This document shows positions 10,834 through 21,568 of a stretch of 64,000 bases of DNA, one piece after another; position 1 is the first letter of the stretch; each line of letters opens with the position of its first letter. Below the pieces are notes generated by a model, which was not told where the DNA came from, searched no databases, and saw nothing but the letters and a program-made list of their open reading frames with translations. The position numbers were made by a program, and so were the translations under genes. This DNA is from Candidatus Altimarinota bacterium (lineage in GTDB: Bacteria; Patescibacteriota; Gracilibacteria; BD1-5; UBA6164), in the NCBI GenBank assembly GCA_028696815.1, contig JAQVGG010000001.1, positions 26,986 to 90,985 on the forward strand, written 5' to 3'.

Positions 10834-12011
10834 TGAAAACTAAAGTATATAAAAAAAATAATTGATTTACACTTATAGAAATTATAGTTTGAGTTCTTAT
10901 AACGACAACTCTTATACTTATATGATTTCAAGCTTTATCAGCTATTACAGTTTGAAAAGTTAAACTTATAGATTCAACAAATATAGAAAAAGAGACATTT
11001 TTCTTTGTACAAAAACTTTTTGAAGAGATAAAAAAATGATGACTTACTGATTATGAAGAATATTTTAATAGAAAAGTAGTTTGAAATACAACTTATAGTT
11101 CATGACATTATGATTTAGAAACAGGATTTTGAAATTTTTGAGAATGATGAACTCCAAATCCTTCTTGAGTAGTAGATTATTGAAATGGCTTTTATTACTG
11201 TAGAAGTGATAATTGAAATAGTATGTGAACTTGAGGATGTGTAGCTTGATTAAATGATTCTGACTGAATTGCTAGTACTAATGATTCTAATAGTTATTCT
11301 TTAAATCCTCAAAGATATGGTCAGTACAGTTTCCAGTTTATAGATTATAACAGTAATGCTAATAGTGATTTGTGAGATGAAGATTGAGATTTAAATATAA
11401 TATGAGATGATGATGATGAATATTTAGGTGAAGGTCCAAGTGTTTTTACTTGATCTACAGATATCAAAGAACTTTATTTGATTTCTGCTGACAAGAAAAA
11501 AAGAACACTTTTTAGATGGTCTGTAAAACAAGATCCATATATAGCTTGAATTTTTGATTGCAATACTAGTGATTGAAAAATTTTTACTTGAACTTGATGT
11601 TTAGGAACTATAGAGTTTTTAAAACTAGAATGAAAAGATTGGTGAATGGATCATGATAGTTTAATTAATGATTCTGATTGAACTCAGTATGATTGAGTAG
11701 TTGATACTTGGATTTATGATCCTGATTTTACTTGATGAACTGAGATAGTTGCATCATCTACATGAGATAATTATTGGCTTCCACTTTTTCCAGATAGTAT
11801 AAATGTAGCAAATTTTGAAGTTTATGTTTATCCAAACAAAGATAATAAACAAGCATGGAAAGATTATAGTCCAGAAACAAATATTTCTCCATATGTAAGA
11901 CTAAAATTAAAACTTACACCAAGTTGGAAAACTAAGAAAAAGATAAAATGAAAAGTTCCAGAGTTTGAAATTAATACTACAGTTAGTTTAACAGATATTT
12001 ATAGTAGATAA
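10833..12011 (+). CDS. Minor pilin / PilW-like prepilin (392 aa)
   Basis: MKTKVYKKNNGFTLIEIIVGV is a canonical prepilin leader (cleavage predicted between G11 and F12) with Glu at +5. The helix is followed by a large globular region rich in Gly, Asp, Ser and Asn, with pieces such as IGDDDDEYLGEG and a few cysteines (CRSDNG, GGCVAG, GIFDCN). It starts on the TAATG overlap with the upstream gene and the next pilin-type gene follows 10 nt later. Probably a pilus tip or priming pseudopilin. Most Gly are TGA. Confidence 0.8.
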
Positions 12012-12021
12012 AAAATAACAG

Positions 12022-12900
12022 ATGAAAAAAAATAATAAACATGCTTTTGCTTTAATTATTGCGATGTGATTAACACTTGTTATGTGATTAATTGCTTATT
12101 TTTTGCTTGAGTATATGGTACCTTTTGCAAGGAATACAAAATGAATTGAAAATGCAACTAGAGCGTATTATCAAGCTGAAACTGCAATAGAAGAGGCACT
12201 ATATTTTGTAAATAAACAAAGAACAAATTATTCATCTGAATCTGGAAGTACTATGTCAACAACTGCTCTATGAAATAGTTTTTCAGTAGAAGCTTCTTGA
12301 AATCTACTTCCACCGGTTTGAAAATGAAACAGTGAATTTGATACTGATTGGAATACTATTAGTCAATGAAATCCTATCCAATTAGATATATGAAATAATG
12401 TAGTGAATTCAGGTTGGGGAAGTGTTAAATTTTATTTTAGAGTTCCTGATCTTGATAAAGATTGAGATAATACAAATCAAACCTTAAGTTGATGAATAAC
12501 TACACCTTTAATTAATTGGCAACTCATAAGTGAAACAGATGCTTTATCAGCAACTTGATCTTGGATAATGGCAGATAATATAAATTGAGATTCAATAGAT
12601 TTTTCAAGTAAAAATTGAAGAATTTTGAACGGAAGTACAGATATTTTTTGAAATTTTTATTCAAACAATTGTAGTGGTAATTGTACACTAAAATTGTCTA
12701 TAATAAATAAGCTAGAATTAAGTTTAAACAATACACCTGTTCCATATATAGAATGGAAAATTGATTTTAATACGCCAGTTCCTCTTCGTTATACAAATAT
12801 AGAAACTTCATGAAAATCATATGGTTTTAAAAAAGATCTAGAAGTGAGAGTTCCTCAACAAACTGTAAATGAGGCATTTGATTTTACAGTATTTCAATAA
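12022..12900 (+). CDS. PilX-like pilus assembly protein (292 aa)
   Basis: The N-terminus MKKNNKHAFALIIAMGLTLV resembles PilX/GspK-type leaders: a basic head, HAF cleavage-like site, one helix, then ARNTKGIENATRAYYQAETAIEEALYF, a classic amphipathic pilin helix. The globular part has one Cys pair (NNCSGNC) and ends in basic beta segments. It closes the three-gene minor-pilin operon. The processing site lacks the usual Glu at +5, so classification as PilX-like is inference. Confidence 0.7.
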
Positions 12901-12907
12901 TATATCC

Positions 12908-13003
12908 AATATTAGAGACCGGTCTTACTTTATAGTAAGAAATCAACTTGAAAACTTGTATAAAATCTATTAAATTACAAAGACCGATCTCTAATATTTT
13001 TTT
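12908..13003. repeat. AGACCGGTCT-family inverted repeat, terminator-like
   Basis: Arms AATATTAGAGACCGGTCTT (12908-12926) and AAGACCGATCTCTAATATT (12980-12998), with one mismatch and a 53-nt loop, followed by a T-run. It separates the pilin operon from thiI and may end the former. Confidence 0.75.
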
Positions 13004-13023
13004 ATCTCTATACAAATACAAAC

Positions 13024-14604
13024 ATGAAATTTTTGATTAAGCCTTTTGCTGAGATAATGATTAAATCAAAACCAGTTAGAAAAAGGTACTTACGTATATT
13101 ACAAACAAATATTAAATTATGATTAAAAGATATTGAACCAGAAATAAAGGTTCATCTTTTTTGGGATAAACTTGAAGTAAATTACATTTGAGAATTAGCA
13201 GAAAATAAAATAATCCAAGTTAGAAAAATACTTTCAAGAACTCCTTGAGTTGAGAGTTTTTTAGAGGTTCAAGCTTTTGTGTTACCGACCTCACCCCAAC
13301 CCTCTCCTTTGAAGGAGAGGGGGCAAGAACAAAACCAAATAAATAAAATTATTTTTGATTTTGTTTTTGAAAAAGCTCGTGATTTTTATGCTGATAAAAT
13401 AGAAGGGAAAAGCTTTGTATGTAGAGTAAAAAGATCATGAAATCATGATTTTAGAAGTATAGATTTAGAGAGATATGTTTGATGATGATTACTGCAAAAT
13501 GCACAAAAATCTAGAGTTGACGTAAAAACACCAGATATAACAGTAAGCATCGAAGTAAAAGATGAAAATTTATTTATTGTAAAAGATATTTTTAGTTGAA
13601 TCTGATGATATCCTATTTGAACTCAAGATAAAGTTTTAAGTCTTATCTCAGGTTGATTTGACTCATGAGTTTCAACTTTCCAGATGATGAAAAGATGAGC
13701 ACGTGTAGATTTTTTATTTTTTAATCTGGGATGAAGTGCTCATGAACTATGAGTAAAACAAGTAGCTAGTTATTTATCAAAAAATTTTTCTGCTTGATAT
13801 AGTGCACAATTTGTAACAATACCTTTTGAAGATGTAGTAGCAGAACTAATCAAAAATATAAATTCAAAATATAGAGCCATCATACTAAAAAGACTTTTTT
13901 TGATGGTAGCTGATAGACTAGCATCAGAGTATAACTATTATGCATTAATTAAATGAGATAGTTTATGACAAGTATCAAGCCAAACTTTGAAAAATATGTT
14001 TATTATTGATAAAGCTTCAAGTACTCTTGTTTTAAGACCTCTTATAGCATATAATAAACAGGAAATAATAGATATTACACAAAAAATTTGAACATATAGC
14101 TTTGCATGTAATATGCCAGAATACTGTGGAGTTGTTTCAGACAAACCATCAACTTGAGCTAAGCTTGAAAAAGTATTGAAAGAAGAAGAAAAATTTGATT
14201 TTACTCTACTAGAAAAAGCTATAGAAAACAAGAAAGTTGAAAGAGTAAGGGATATGTTAAAAGAATATAACAGCCCTCACCCTAACCCTCTCCCAGAGGG
14301 AGAGGGAATAGCAACAAATGAAATAGAAATCTGCTATGTTCCTTGAGAAAATGAAGTCATAATAGATATAAGAGAAGAAGAAAAAATAAACAAATCTCCG
14401 CTTCTTGTTGATGGTGTAGAAGTACTACAGATCCCATTTTTTGATATAAATCATAAATTCAAAGATCTAGATATGAGTAAAATTTATCTACTATATTGCG
14501 ATAAGTGAGTTATATCAAATTTACACGCTCATTATTTAAAAGAAAAATGATTTATAAATGTAAAAGTTTATAGACCACTTGAGAAAGGGTGTAAAATAAA
14601 GTAA
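13024..14604 (+). CDS. thiI: tRNA 4-thiouridine sulfurtransferase ThiI with rhodanese domain
   Basis: Activates U8 of tRNA with ATP and transfers sulfur. An N-terminal ferredoxin-like and THUMP region (1 to about 175) is followed by the PP-loop SGGFDSGVS near residue 209 and the [11 protein letters not shown] segment. A C-terminal rhodanese-like domain carries [19 protein letters not shown] with the sulfur-carrying Cys near 492. Length 526 aa. Two palindromic elements are translated in frame: one in the THUMP region ([15 protein letters not shown]) and one just before the rhodanese domain ([14 protein letters not shown]). The gene stands alone, between the repeat at 12908 and a promoter for the next pilin. 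Confidence 0.92.
13287..13330. repeat. In-frame palindromic element 1 in thiI
   Basis: ACCTCACCCCAACCCTCTCC followed by TTTGAAGGAGAGGGGGCAAG. It starts with ACCTC, the same terminus as the doublets at 32219 and 51430. Confidence 0.85.
14271..14314. repeat. In-frame palindromic element 2 in thiI
   Basis: CAGCCCTCACCCTAACCC then CTCTCCCAGAGGGAGAGG. Translated as [14 protein letters not shown], almost the same as the copy in the THUMP methylase gene at 38180. Confidence 0.85.
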
Positions 14605-14646
14605 GAAGTTATTTTTTTATTTGTCAATGAAAACTTTCCCAAAACT

Positions 14647-14675
14647 TTTGACATATGTACATTAAAAAAGATAAT
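14647..14675 (+). promoter_or_regulatory. Sigma70-type promoter of the RCC1 pilin gene
   Basis: TTGACA at 14647, 16-nt spacer, GATAAT at 14669, giving a short leader before the ATG at 14707. This is one of the few consensus-like promoters in the window. Confidence 0.6.
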
Positions 14676-14706
14676 ACTAATATTATTTTTTTTAATTTTC
14701 TTTTCT

Positions 14707-16647
14707 ATGAACAAACAAAAACAAGGTTTTACCCTGGTAGAACTAATAGTAGTTATAACTATATTAGCTATCCTAGCAACAATAGCTTTTATCTCACTAT
14801 CATGATATTCTCAAGATGCAAGAAACTCTAGTAGAGCAAGTGATGTAAAAACTATAGAGAAATCACTTCAACTTTATGCTACAAGAAACTCTGTCTACCC
14901 AACACCAGAAAACCCTCAAACTGTATCATACTCATGAGATACAGTATACTACCAATGAACATTCTGAGATAGTCCATACAAAGAAGTATGAAATCTAAGT
15001 AATATACCACTTGATCCACTTACAAAGGAAGAATATATTTACTCAACAACAGCTAACTATACACAATATGAAATATTAGCAATATATGAGTGAGAAATAG
15101 TAAACAACACTATATTAAATCAAGCACAGGCAGCAGAAACATATAAACCAAAAGTAAACTGAACATATAACAAGATATATGTAAAAACAAATAAATACTA
15201 TGTACCACTACCAAGTATAATAAATGCAGAAGTTACAAGTGCTACATGAGTGGTTTTAGATTCAAATACAATCAAATCTCAGATAGTAACAAACTGAAAA
15301 AATTTACCAAAAGTATGAGCTACAATAAATCAAACAACACAAAATCTTACAATAAATTTTGCACCATACTACTGAACAATCACATCTACTTCTTCAGATG
15401 CAGATAAAATAGACTTAGCACAAAAGATCCAAGAAGCCTACTCTTGATCAGAACTACAAACACAAGCTATATATGAGAATATACTAAGTAAAACTGCAAC
15501 AGAAGCACTAGTAGTATTAGTTGATAGTGTCGTACTTTGAAAAGTGTCAAATATAGTAACTTTAAATACAAATAATAATTGATTATATATTTCCCAAATA
15601 GCTTCTTCTGATAGTTATACATGTGCATTATTAAATGATTGAACAGTAAAATGTTGGTGATATAATGCTTCTTGATACTTATGAGATGGAACTTTTGACG
15701 ATAGTTTAATACCAGTATCAGTAACATGATTAACATGAGTAAAACAAATTGCAACAGACTTTTGATGATGGCATACGTGTGCACTATTAAATGATGATAC
15801 AGTGAAATGTTGGTGAGAATGAATGGATGGACAATTATGAAATTCAACATGGGATGATGATAGTAATGTACCAGTATTAGTAACTTTATTAACATGAGTA
15901 AAACAAGTATCTGTATGAAATTGGCATACATGTGCATTATTAAACGATGATACAGTGAAATGTTGGTGAAGTAATCCACCTTGAGCTTTAGGAGATTGAA
16001 CATTAGATAATAGTAATGAACCAGTGTTAGTAACATGATTAACATGAGTAAAAAAGATATCAGCTTGAAGAGAATTTACGTGTGCATTATTAAACGATGA
16101 TACAGTGAAATGTTGGTGAGGAAATTATAGTTGAAGATTTTGAAATTGAAATACTGCAAATAGTTTAGTTCCTATAGATTCATGATATACTTGAGCGTTA
16201 GATATAGCTACTTGATGATGGCATCTTTGCGTTTTAATGAACGATAATACTGTTAAATGTTCCTGAGATAATGCTAGTTGACAGTTATGAGATAACAATT
16301 CTCCTACAGATAGCTCTATACCAGTAAGTGTTAGTTGACTAACAGGAGTAAAGAAAATATGAGCTGGATATTATTTTTCTTGTGCACTATTAAATGATGG
16401 TACAGTTAAGTGTTGGTGAGATAATGATAGTTGACAATTATGAGACTGAACTACTGCATCAAGTAGTACTCCTGTAGATGTTTCTTGATTAACTTGAGTT
16501 TCAGATATATCTGTTTGATGATGATATGTATGTGCAGAGTTAAATGACTGAACAGCAAAATGTTGGTGAGAAAATAGATATTGACAATTATGAGACTGAA
16601 CAATAAATGAATCACATGTTCCAGTTTCTGTCCAGAACATAAATTAA
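14707..16647 (+). CDS. Pilin-like surface protein with seven RCC1 repeats
   Basis: Prepilin leader MNKQKQGFTLVELIVVI with cleavage predicted between G7 and F8. Residues 1 to about 275 match the LRR pilin at 5313 nearly throughout. From about residue 300 there are seven units of about 50 residues, each with CALLNDGTVKCWG and GQLGDGT-type turns, typical of RCC1/BLIP-II beta-propellers; seven blades would close one propeller. Each blade carries a Cys pair that could form a disulfide outside the cell. A pilus-displayed binding propeller is inferred. Length 646 aa. Gly is mostly TGA. Confidence 0.88.
15600..16640 (+). repeat. Seven ~150-nt tandem repeats coding RCC1 blades
   Basis: The segment coding CALLNDDTVKCWG recurs at roughly 150-nt spacing (about 15625, 15778, 15928, 16078, 16228, 16378, 16528). 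Units 2-4 are the most alike at the DNA level, so copy number could change by slippage or recombination. Confidence 0.85.
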
Positions 16648-16678
16648 GAACAAATTTCTTAAATCAAGTGTTTCTTAG

Positions 16679-16713
16679 AAAGTAGAGTGAATAAAAAATA
16701 CTCTACTTTTTTG
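16679..16713 (+). terminator. Rho-independent terminator
   Basis: AAAGTAGAGT and ACTCTACTTT arms around a 12-nt AT loop, then TTT. It follows the RCC1 pilin. Confidence 0.8.
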
Positions 16714-16751
16714 ATTTTAAAAATAATCAAGAAGTAAAAATCTAAAAAATC

Positions 16752-16778
16752 TTGATATTTCTCTAAAATTACTATAAT
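16752..16778 (+). promoter_or_regulatory. Candidate promoter for the M23-like gene
   Basis: TTGATA at 16752 and TATAAT at 16773 with a 15-nt spacer, 34 nt before the start codon. Confidence 0.4.
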
Positions 16779-16811
16779 TATCACATTTAAAAAACTAAAA
16801 ACGAAATTTTC

Positions 16812-17990
16812 ATGTGATTTATTTCAAAATATAAAATTTTTGCTTTTTACATCATAGTTTTGTTAACTGTGATGTTTTGAGTTTCTGTTGTTTTTGGTAG
16901 TAATATAGTATTTAGCTCAAAAGTTACTTATAAACTACTTTCAGATAATATATTTTTAGATTCATATAGTTTAAAAAATAACTTAATTGTATTTAATAGC
17001 ATTTCAGATATAAGTAAATATAAGCTTGAAACAGGGTGTGATTTAGATAGCAATTATGTATGAAGAAAGGGAAATGACTATTATTTTACTATAATTTATG
17101 ATAAGTGAAATAGTTGTCTAAACCCAAATATTTATTTAAAAACCGACTGACAAATAGTTTTTTGATCACATATAAAATTTAATATATATTCAGATTTTGA
17201 TATTTTTAATTTGTATTCAGATTTAAATACAAACTCTTTGACAATACTTAAAAATAAATTAGAAAAAGAAATAAATGATTTTGCTTTAATTAAAAAATGA
17301 AATACTCTAGACTATGTAAGTTTAGATAGAAAAAATCAAGAAAATCGCTATAAGCTTAAAATTATAAATGATATATTAGAAAGTAGAGGACAAAAGTATT
17401 TGATACCAGTTTTAAACCATGAGTTATCAACTAATTTAAGTAAAATACCAAATGCTAGAAGACCATATAGGGAAAACTATACTGATTGAATTCACCAAAG
17501 TTGGGATATAGATACAACATTTTGAGAAGAAGTAGTAGCTTTAGATAACTGAATTATCGTAAGAGTTGTAAACAATTGGCAATGGTCAGATTTTTCCAAA
17601 TTAAAATATACAAATTTATCATATGAAGATAAATTACAAAATTTAGACATACTTAGATGAAATCAAGTTTGGTTAAAAACAAGTAAGTGAGATGTTGTAT
17701 TTTATTGACATTTAGATAAAGTTAATGAAGAAGTTAAGCAATGAATGTTGGTTTCAAGATGAACTGTTTTCTGAACAGTATGAAGAACATGAGTTCCTGA
17801 TAAAAATTATACAGATTATCATTTAGATTTTTCTATTCAGAAAAATCCATATAATATAAAAATGGCAGGTAAATATGATTTCTTAGATTATATGAAATGG
17901 GATTGGTATTTTAAATGAGAGAACGCAGATTTTATATTGAAAAACCAATATAAAATTTTTACTTGAGTTGAGTTATGATATAAAAAATAA
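16812..17990 (+). CDS. Membrane-anchored M23/LytM-like peptidase with altered zinc ligand
   Basis: N-terminal membrane helix (FAFYIIVLLTVMFGVSVVFG), a long middle region, then a LytM-type domain: HQSWDID near residue 226 (zinc His and Asp), VALDNGIIVRVV, FYGHL near 297 and YHLDF near 336. Family members normally have HxH at the last motif; here it is HLD, so one zinc ligand is Asp instead of His. It could be an active variant or a degenerate regulator of other hydrolases. It should act on peptidoglycan outside the membrane. SmpB starts 2 nt after its stop, so the two may be co-transcribed. Confidence 0.75.
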
Positions 17991-17992
17991 TT

Positions 17993-18439
17993 ATGTTTAT
18001 TACCAAGAATAAAAAAGCATATTTTGATTATGAAATATTAGATTCATGGGAAGCTTGAATTGAGTTAAAGTGATATGAAACTAAATCAATAAGAGCAGGT
18101 CATGTAAATTTAAAGTGAGCATATATCAGTGCTGTAAATTGAGCATTGTATATAAAATGAATGCATGTAACTCCTTGGAAAGCATTACCAAATAATGGTG
18201 TTATTGAAGCAGATAGAGATAGAAAAGTATTTTTACATAAAAAAACTATTACATACTTATCCTGAAAGGTAAAAGAAGCAGGTTACTCTATAATACCACT
18301 AGAACTTTATTTTAAATGAAGTTTGATTAAACTAAAAGTTTGACTTGCAAAAGGTAGAAAATCATACCAAAAAAAGCAACTACTAAAAGAAAGAACAATG
18401 GATAAAGAGGCAAAAATAGCCGCAAGTAAATATGTGTAG
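17993..18439 (+). CDS. smpB: SsrA-binding protein SmpB
   Basis: Partner of tmRNA in rescue of stalled ribosomes. Typical sequence: KAYFDYEILDSWEAGIEL, GYETKSIRAG, LKGAYI, then DRDRKVFLHKK, IPLELYFKGSLIKLKVGLAKG and a basic tail. Full length (148 aa). Stop is TAG, whose last bases form the start of a palindromic element. Note that a non-stop rescue system still fits a cell that has lost UGA as a stop. Confidence 0.93.
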
Positions 18440-18478
18440 ACCTCACCCTAACCCTCTCCTTAGGAGGAGAGGGAATAT
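18438..18478. repeat. Palindromic element abutting the smpB stop
   Basis: GACCTCACCCTAACCCTCTCC then TTAGGAGGAGAGGG. It begins inside the TAG stop of smpB, so the insertion point is exactly at the gene end. Confidence 0.8.
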
Positions 18479-18509
18479 AAGGAAGAATTTAAATAATTAA
18501 CAAATATTT

Positions 18510-19769
18510 ATGTTAGATATAAAAATTATCAGACAGAATCCTGAACTTGTAAAAGATGTAATAAAGAAAAGAAATTTAACTTTAGATTTAGATAAGTTTT
18601 TGGAAATAGATAGGGAAAAACTAGATCTTATAATACAAGTTGATGAACTTAGAGCTATAAAAAATAGGGTTAGTAAAGAAATTCCTAGTTTATCATCTGA
18701 AGAAAGACCAGCAAAAATTGAAGAAATGAAAAAAGTTTGAGAAAACCTTTCTCTGTTAGAAGAGAGACAAAAAGAAGTTGAGTCTTCTTGGGAAGCTTTG
18801 TATTATCAAGTTCCAAACCTACTTGATGAAACTACTGCAATTTGAAATACAGATGAAGATAATAAAGTAGAATCAAAATTTTTAGAACCATCTAAATTTG
18901 ATTTTGAACCTAAAGCTCATTATGAGCTAGGTGAAGTCAAATGATGGATAGATACAGAAAAAGGTTCAGAAGTAAGTGGTGCTAGATTTTGGTATCTAAA
19001 ATGAGACTTAGTACTACTACAATTTGCATTAATCAACTATGCAGTTTCTAAACTTGTGTCAAAATGATTTAATCCAATATTACCTCCAGTTTTAGTAAGA
19101 GAAAAAGCAATGTTTGGAACAGGTTTTTTCCCAGCTTGAGAAGATGGGATCTACAGTGTAAATCCTTGAGAAGATGATTTATATCTTGTAGGTACATCAG
19201 AAGTACCAGTTACTTCATATCACACTTGAGAAACTCTTGATTTAGAAAAACCAAAAATGTATGTTGCTTATAGCTCTTGTTTTAGAAGAGAAGCGTGATC
19301 TGCTTGAAAAGATATGAGAGGTATACTTAGATGACATCAATTTGATAAAATAGAGATGGTAGTGTTTTGTAAACAAGATGAGTCTAAAAAAATGCATGAT
19401 TTTATGATAGGTTTAGAAGAAGAAATTTGGCAAGGATTAGGTATTCCGTATCAAAAAGTAAATATATGTTCAGGTGATTTATGAAATCCAGCTATGAAAA
19501 AATATGATTTAGAAGCATGGATGCCATGACAAAACAAATATAGAGAAGTAACAAGTTGTAGTAATGTTTGAGAATATCAATCAAGAAGACTCGGTATAAA
19601 ATATAAAGATTCTGAAGGTAATTCTCTTTATGCTCATACACTTAATGGTACGGTAATAGCCATGAGTAGATGCCTAATAGCTATCATGGAAAATTATCAA
19701 ACAAAAGATTGAGATATAATTATTCCAGAAGTACTAAGACCATTCATATGATGAAAAGACAAGATATAA
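18510..19769 (+). CDS. serS: Seryl-tRNA synthetase
   Basis: Charges tRNA-Ser in the cytoplasm. The N-terminal coiled-coil arm runs to about residue 105 (MLDIKIIRQNPELVKDVIKK). Class II motifs follow: FNPILPPVLVRE, GTSEVPVTSYH, motif 2 FRREAGSAGKDMRGILRGHQ and motif 3 LNGTVIAMSRCLIAIMEN. Length 419 aa, normal. Gly in motif 2 is partly TGA. A terminator follows directly. Confidence 0.95.
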
Positions 19770-19770
19770 A

Positions 19771-19810
19771 AATAAAATACTGCAAAAAACTTTGCAGTAT
19801 TTTTTATTTT
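19771..19810 (+). terminator. Rho-independent terminator
   Basis: AAAATACTGCAAA and TTTGCAGTATTTT arms with a 4-nt loop and T-run after serS. Confidence 0.9.
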
Positions 19811-19853
19811 GTGGTAAAATAAGTATAAATTAATATATAATATTAAATAAAAA

Positions 19854-20642
19854 ATGCTTTTACTTTCTACTTCAAGCTTAAGTTGATATGGTCTTCATAG
19901 AATATTTTCTTTTGCAAAAAAAGCTAAATATGATGGTATAGATCTAGTTTTAACACCAAAAGATTTTGATAATTGGGATGAAGATTATGTAAAATCTCTA
20001 AGTGATGAATTTGCTTTACCAGTTCTATCAATTAGAGCCCCTCATAGAGATTTAAATGAAAAAAAAGTTGATAAGATTGTTAGTTTAGCAATTAAACTAA
20101 AATCACAAAATATAACTTTTTTCCCTCCATATATAACAGATAAAAATACTACTTGGTATACAAAATATCTCACAAAAGTTAAAAAAGATAAAAATATATC
20201 AATTTCAATTGCAAATGTAGAAGCTAAATTTATATTTTTTATAATTCCTGAGTATAAAAATGCATCTTTAATGGATATAAAGAAGATAACTGGTGATACT
20301 GCTTTAGATATATCTAAAATAGATTCATCAACTTCTGTAGATATAATGAAAGCTCAAAAAGCTTTATGAAATAGTTTAAAAAATATATATGTTTCAGATA
20401 TAAATTGACCAGCTAAATGATTGATGCCATGAAACGCTTGATGATGAACTTCTTATTTACCACTCGAGAGTTTTTTAATGAAACTTAGAGTTTCTTGATA
20501 CGGAGCATTTATAACTCTAGATGTTAATAATAAAGAACTATGAGTTTGAAATGAAGAAAAAGTGTTATTTAATCTTGAATACTTTAAAAAATATTATGAA
20601 AAACATTTTCTTGATATAAAACAAACAGATACTAAATTTTAG
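19854..20642 (+). CDS. TIM-barrel (xylose isomerase/endonuclease IV-like) protein
   Basis: Begins MLLLSTSSLSGYGLHRIFSFAKKAKYDGIDLVL, typical of the first strand and helix of AP_endonuc_2-type barrels, followed by PVLSIRAPHRD. Later strands include ITGDTALDIS and IYVSDING, and near the end FITLDVNNKELG. Some metal-site positions of true sugar isomerases are unclear, so the substrate is not assigned. At 262 aa it is of usual size. Its stop lies within a perfect hairpin shared with the converging gene. Confidence 0.65.
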
Positions 20643-20656
20643 TATCTGTTTGTTTT
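20618..20656. terminator. Bidirectional terminator overlapping two stop codons
   Basis: Perfect 19-bp arms AAAACAAACAGATACTAAA and its complement, centred at 20637. The last codons and stops of both converging genes lie inside the stem. Confidence 0.9.
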
Positions 20657-21567
20657 TCTTCTTCATTTTCTATTGAATTAAATCTTCTTAGAGATTCTTT
20701 ATAGGCATAATACCATATTGCTCACTTAAATACTTCAAGTACTCACGTAAGATAACCTAAAAATAATACAAAAAGTAAAAATATAATAGCCAATATACTT
20801 ATTGCTATAGTTAAGAAAACTTGACTTGTTATTACTCAAAGTGATATAACAATTATAACAGGGAATATAAGGAAAACTATAAAGTTAATTATTACTCTTA
20901 TATTTAAAATAAACATAAATAAGTAAAGTTTGAATGTTATAATTAAATTGAGAATAGATAACTTAGTTGATTTTGATACAGATTCAAAAACTCACTTGTT
21001 TTCTAAAACTATTATGTATTTAGAGTAAGCAAATAATACATTTATGATTATGGAAAAGAAAAGTACAACAAGAAAACTGTAGCTTATTTCTTTTATGTAT
21101 TCTCAGTTAAAAAATCTTATTATAAATAAATAAGCATTTAATACACTCATAAATTTAAATTCTGAAAAAAGGTTTCAATACTTGAAAAGTGGTAAGAACC
21201 TATATACTCATATACTAAGTGCATCAGAAGCACTCATATAATTATCAGTATCTTTTTTATAGATATATCTAATTAATGCTCATTCAAATATAGGAGTTAT
21301 AATTAGATATATCACAAGAAAAACTATAGCAATAATTATTGTTTCTAATATGTACTCAGAATGAAAGAAGTTAAGTATTACTTCTAAAGCTTTATCTTTT
21401 TTATTAAAGATAACGACATATGTATAGATACTTTGATATACAAGTAGTACTGTTAAGAAAATTATTCATAAAAGACCAGGAAAAAGATACATTTTTTTCA
21501 CTTTTATATCATCTTTAATTATTTCCCAAGCAGGTAGTAAAATATCTTTTTTTGTATTTATTTTCAT
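20632..21567 (-). CDS. Multi-pass membrane protein (311 aa), unknown
   Basis: Starts MKINTKKDILLPAWEIIKDD, followed by about six membrane segments (for example LFPGLLGIIFLTVLLVY, TIIIAIVFLVIYLIIT, SFLVVLFFSIIINVLF, FIVFLIFPVIIVISLG). Its layout (soluble head, membrane helices, KYIIVLENKGVFESVSKS) resembles DUF6159/glycerophosphoryl-transferase-like membrane domains only loosely. The start lies 1 nt after the stop of the peptide-binding protein gene upstream, so the two form an operon. Ends in an acidic tail. Confidence 0.7.
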
Positions 21568-21568
21568 A

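Noticed and set aside
13287..14314. Palindromes in thiI as terminators splitting the gene
   Set aside because: They lack T-runs and the frame with ThiI motifs continues on both sides.
15467..16045. 192-codon open frame on the minus strand over the RCC1 pilin
   Set aside because: It is a mirror of the repeat-coding strand, with Leu/Tyr/Ile-rich nonsense composition; the plus frame has prepilin and RCC1 motifs.
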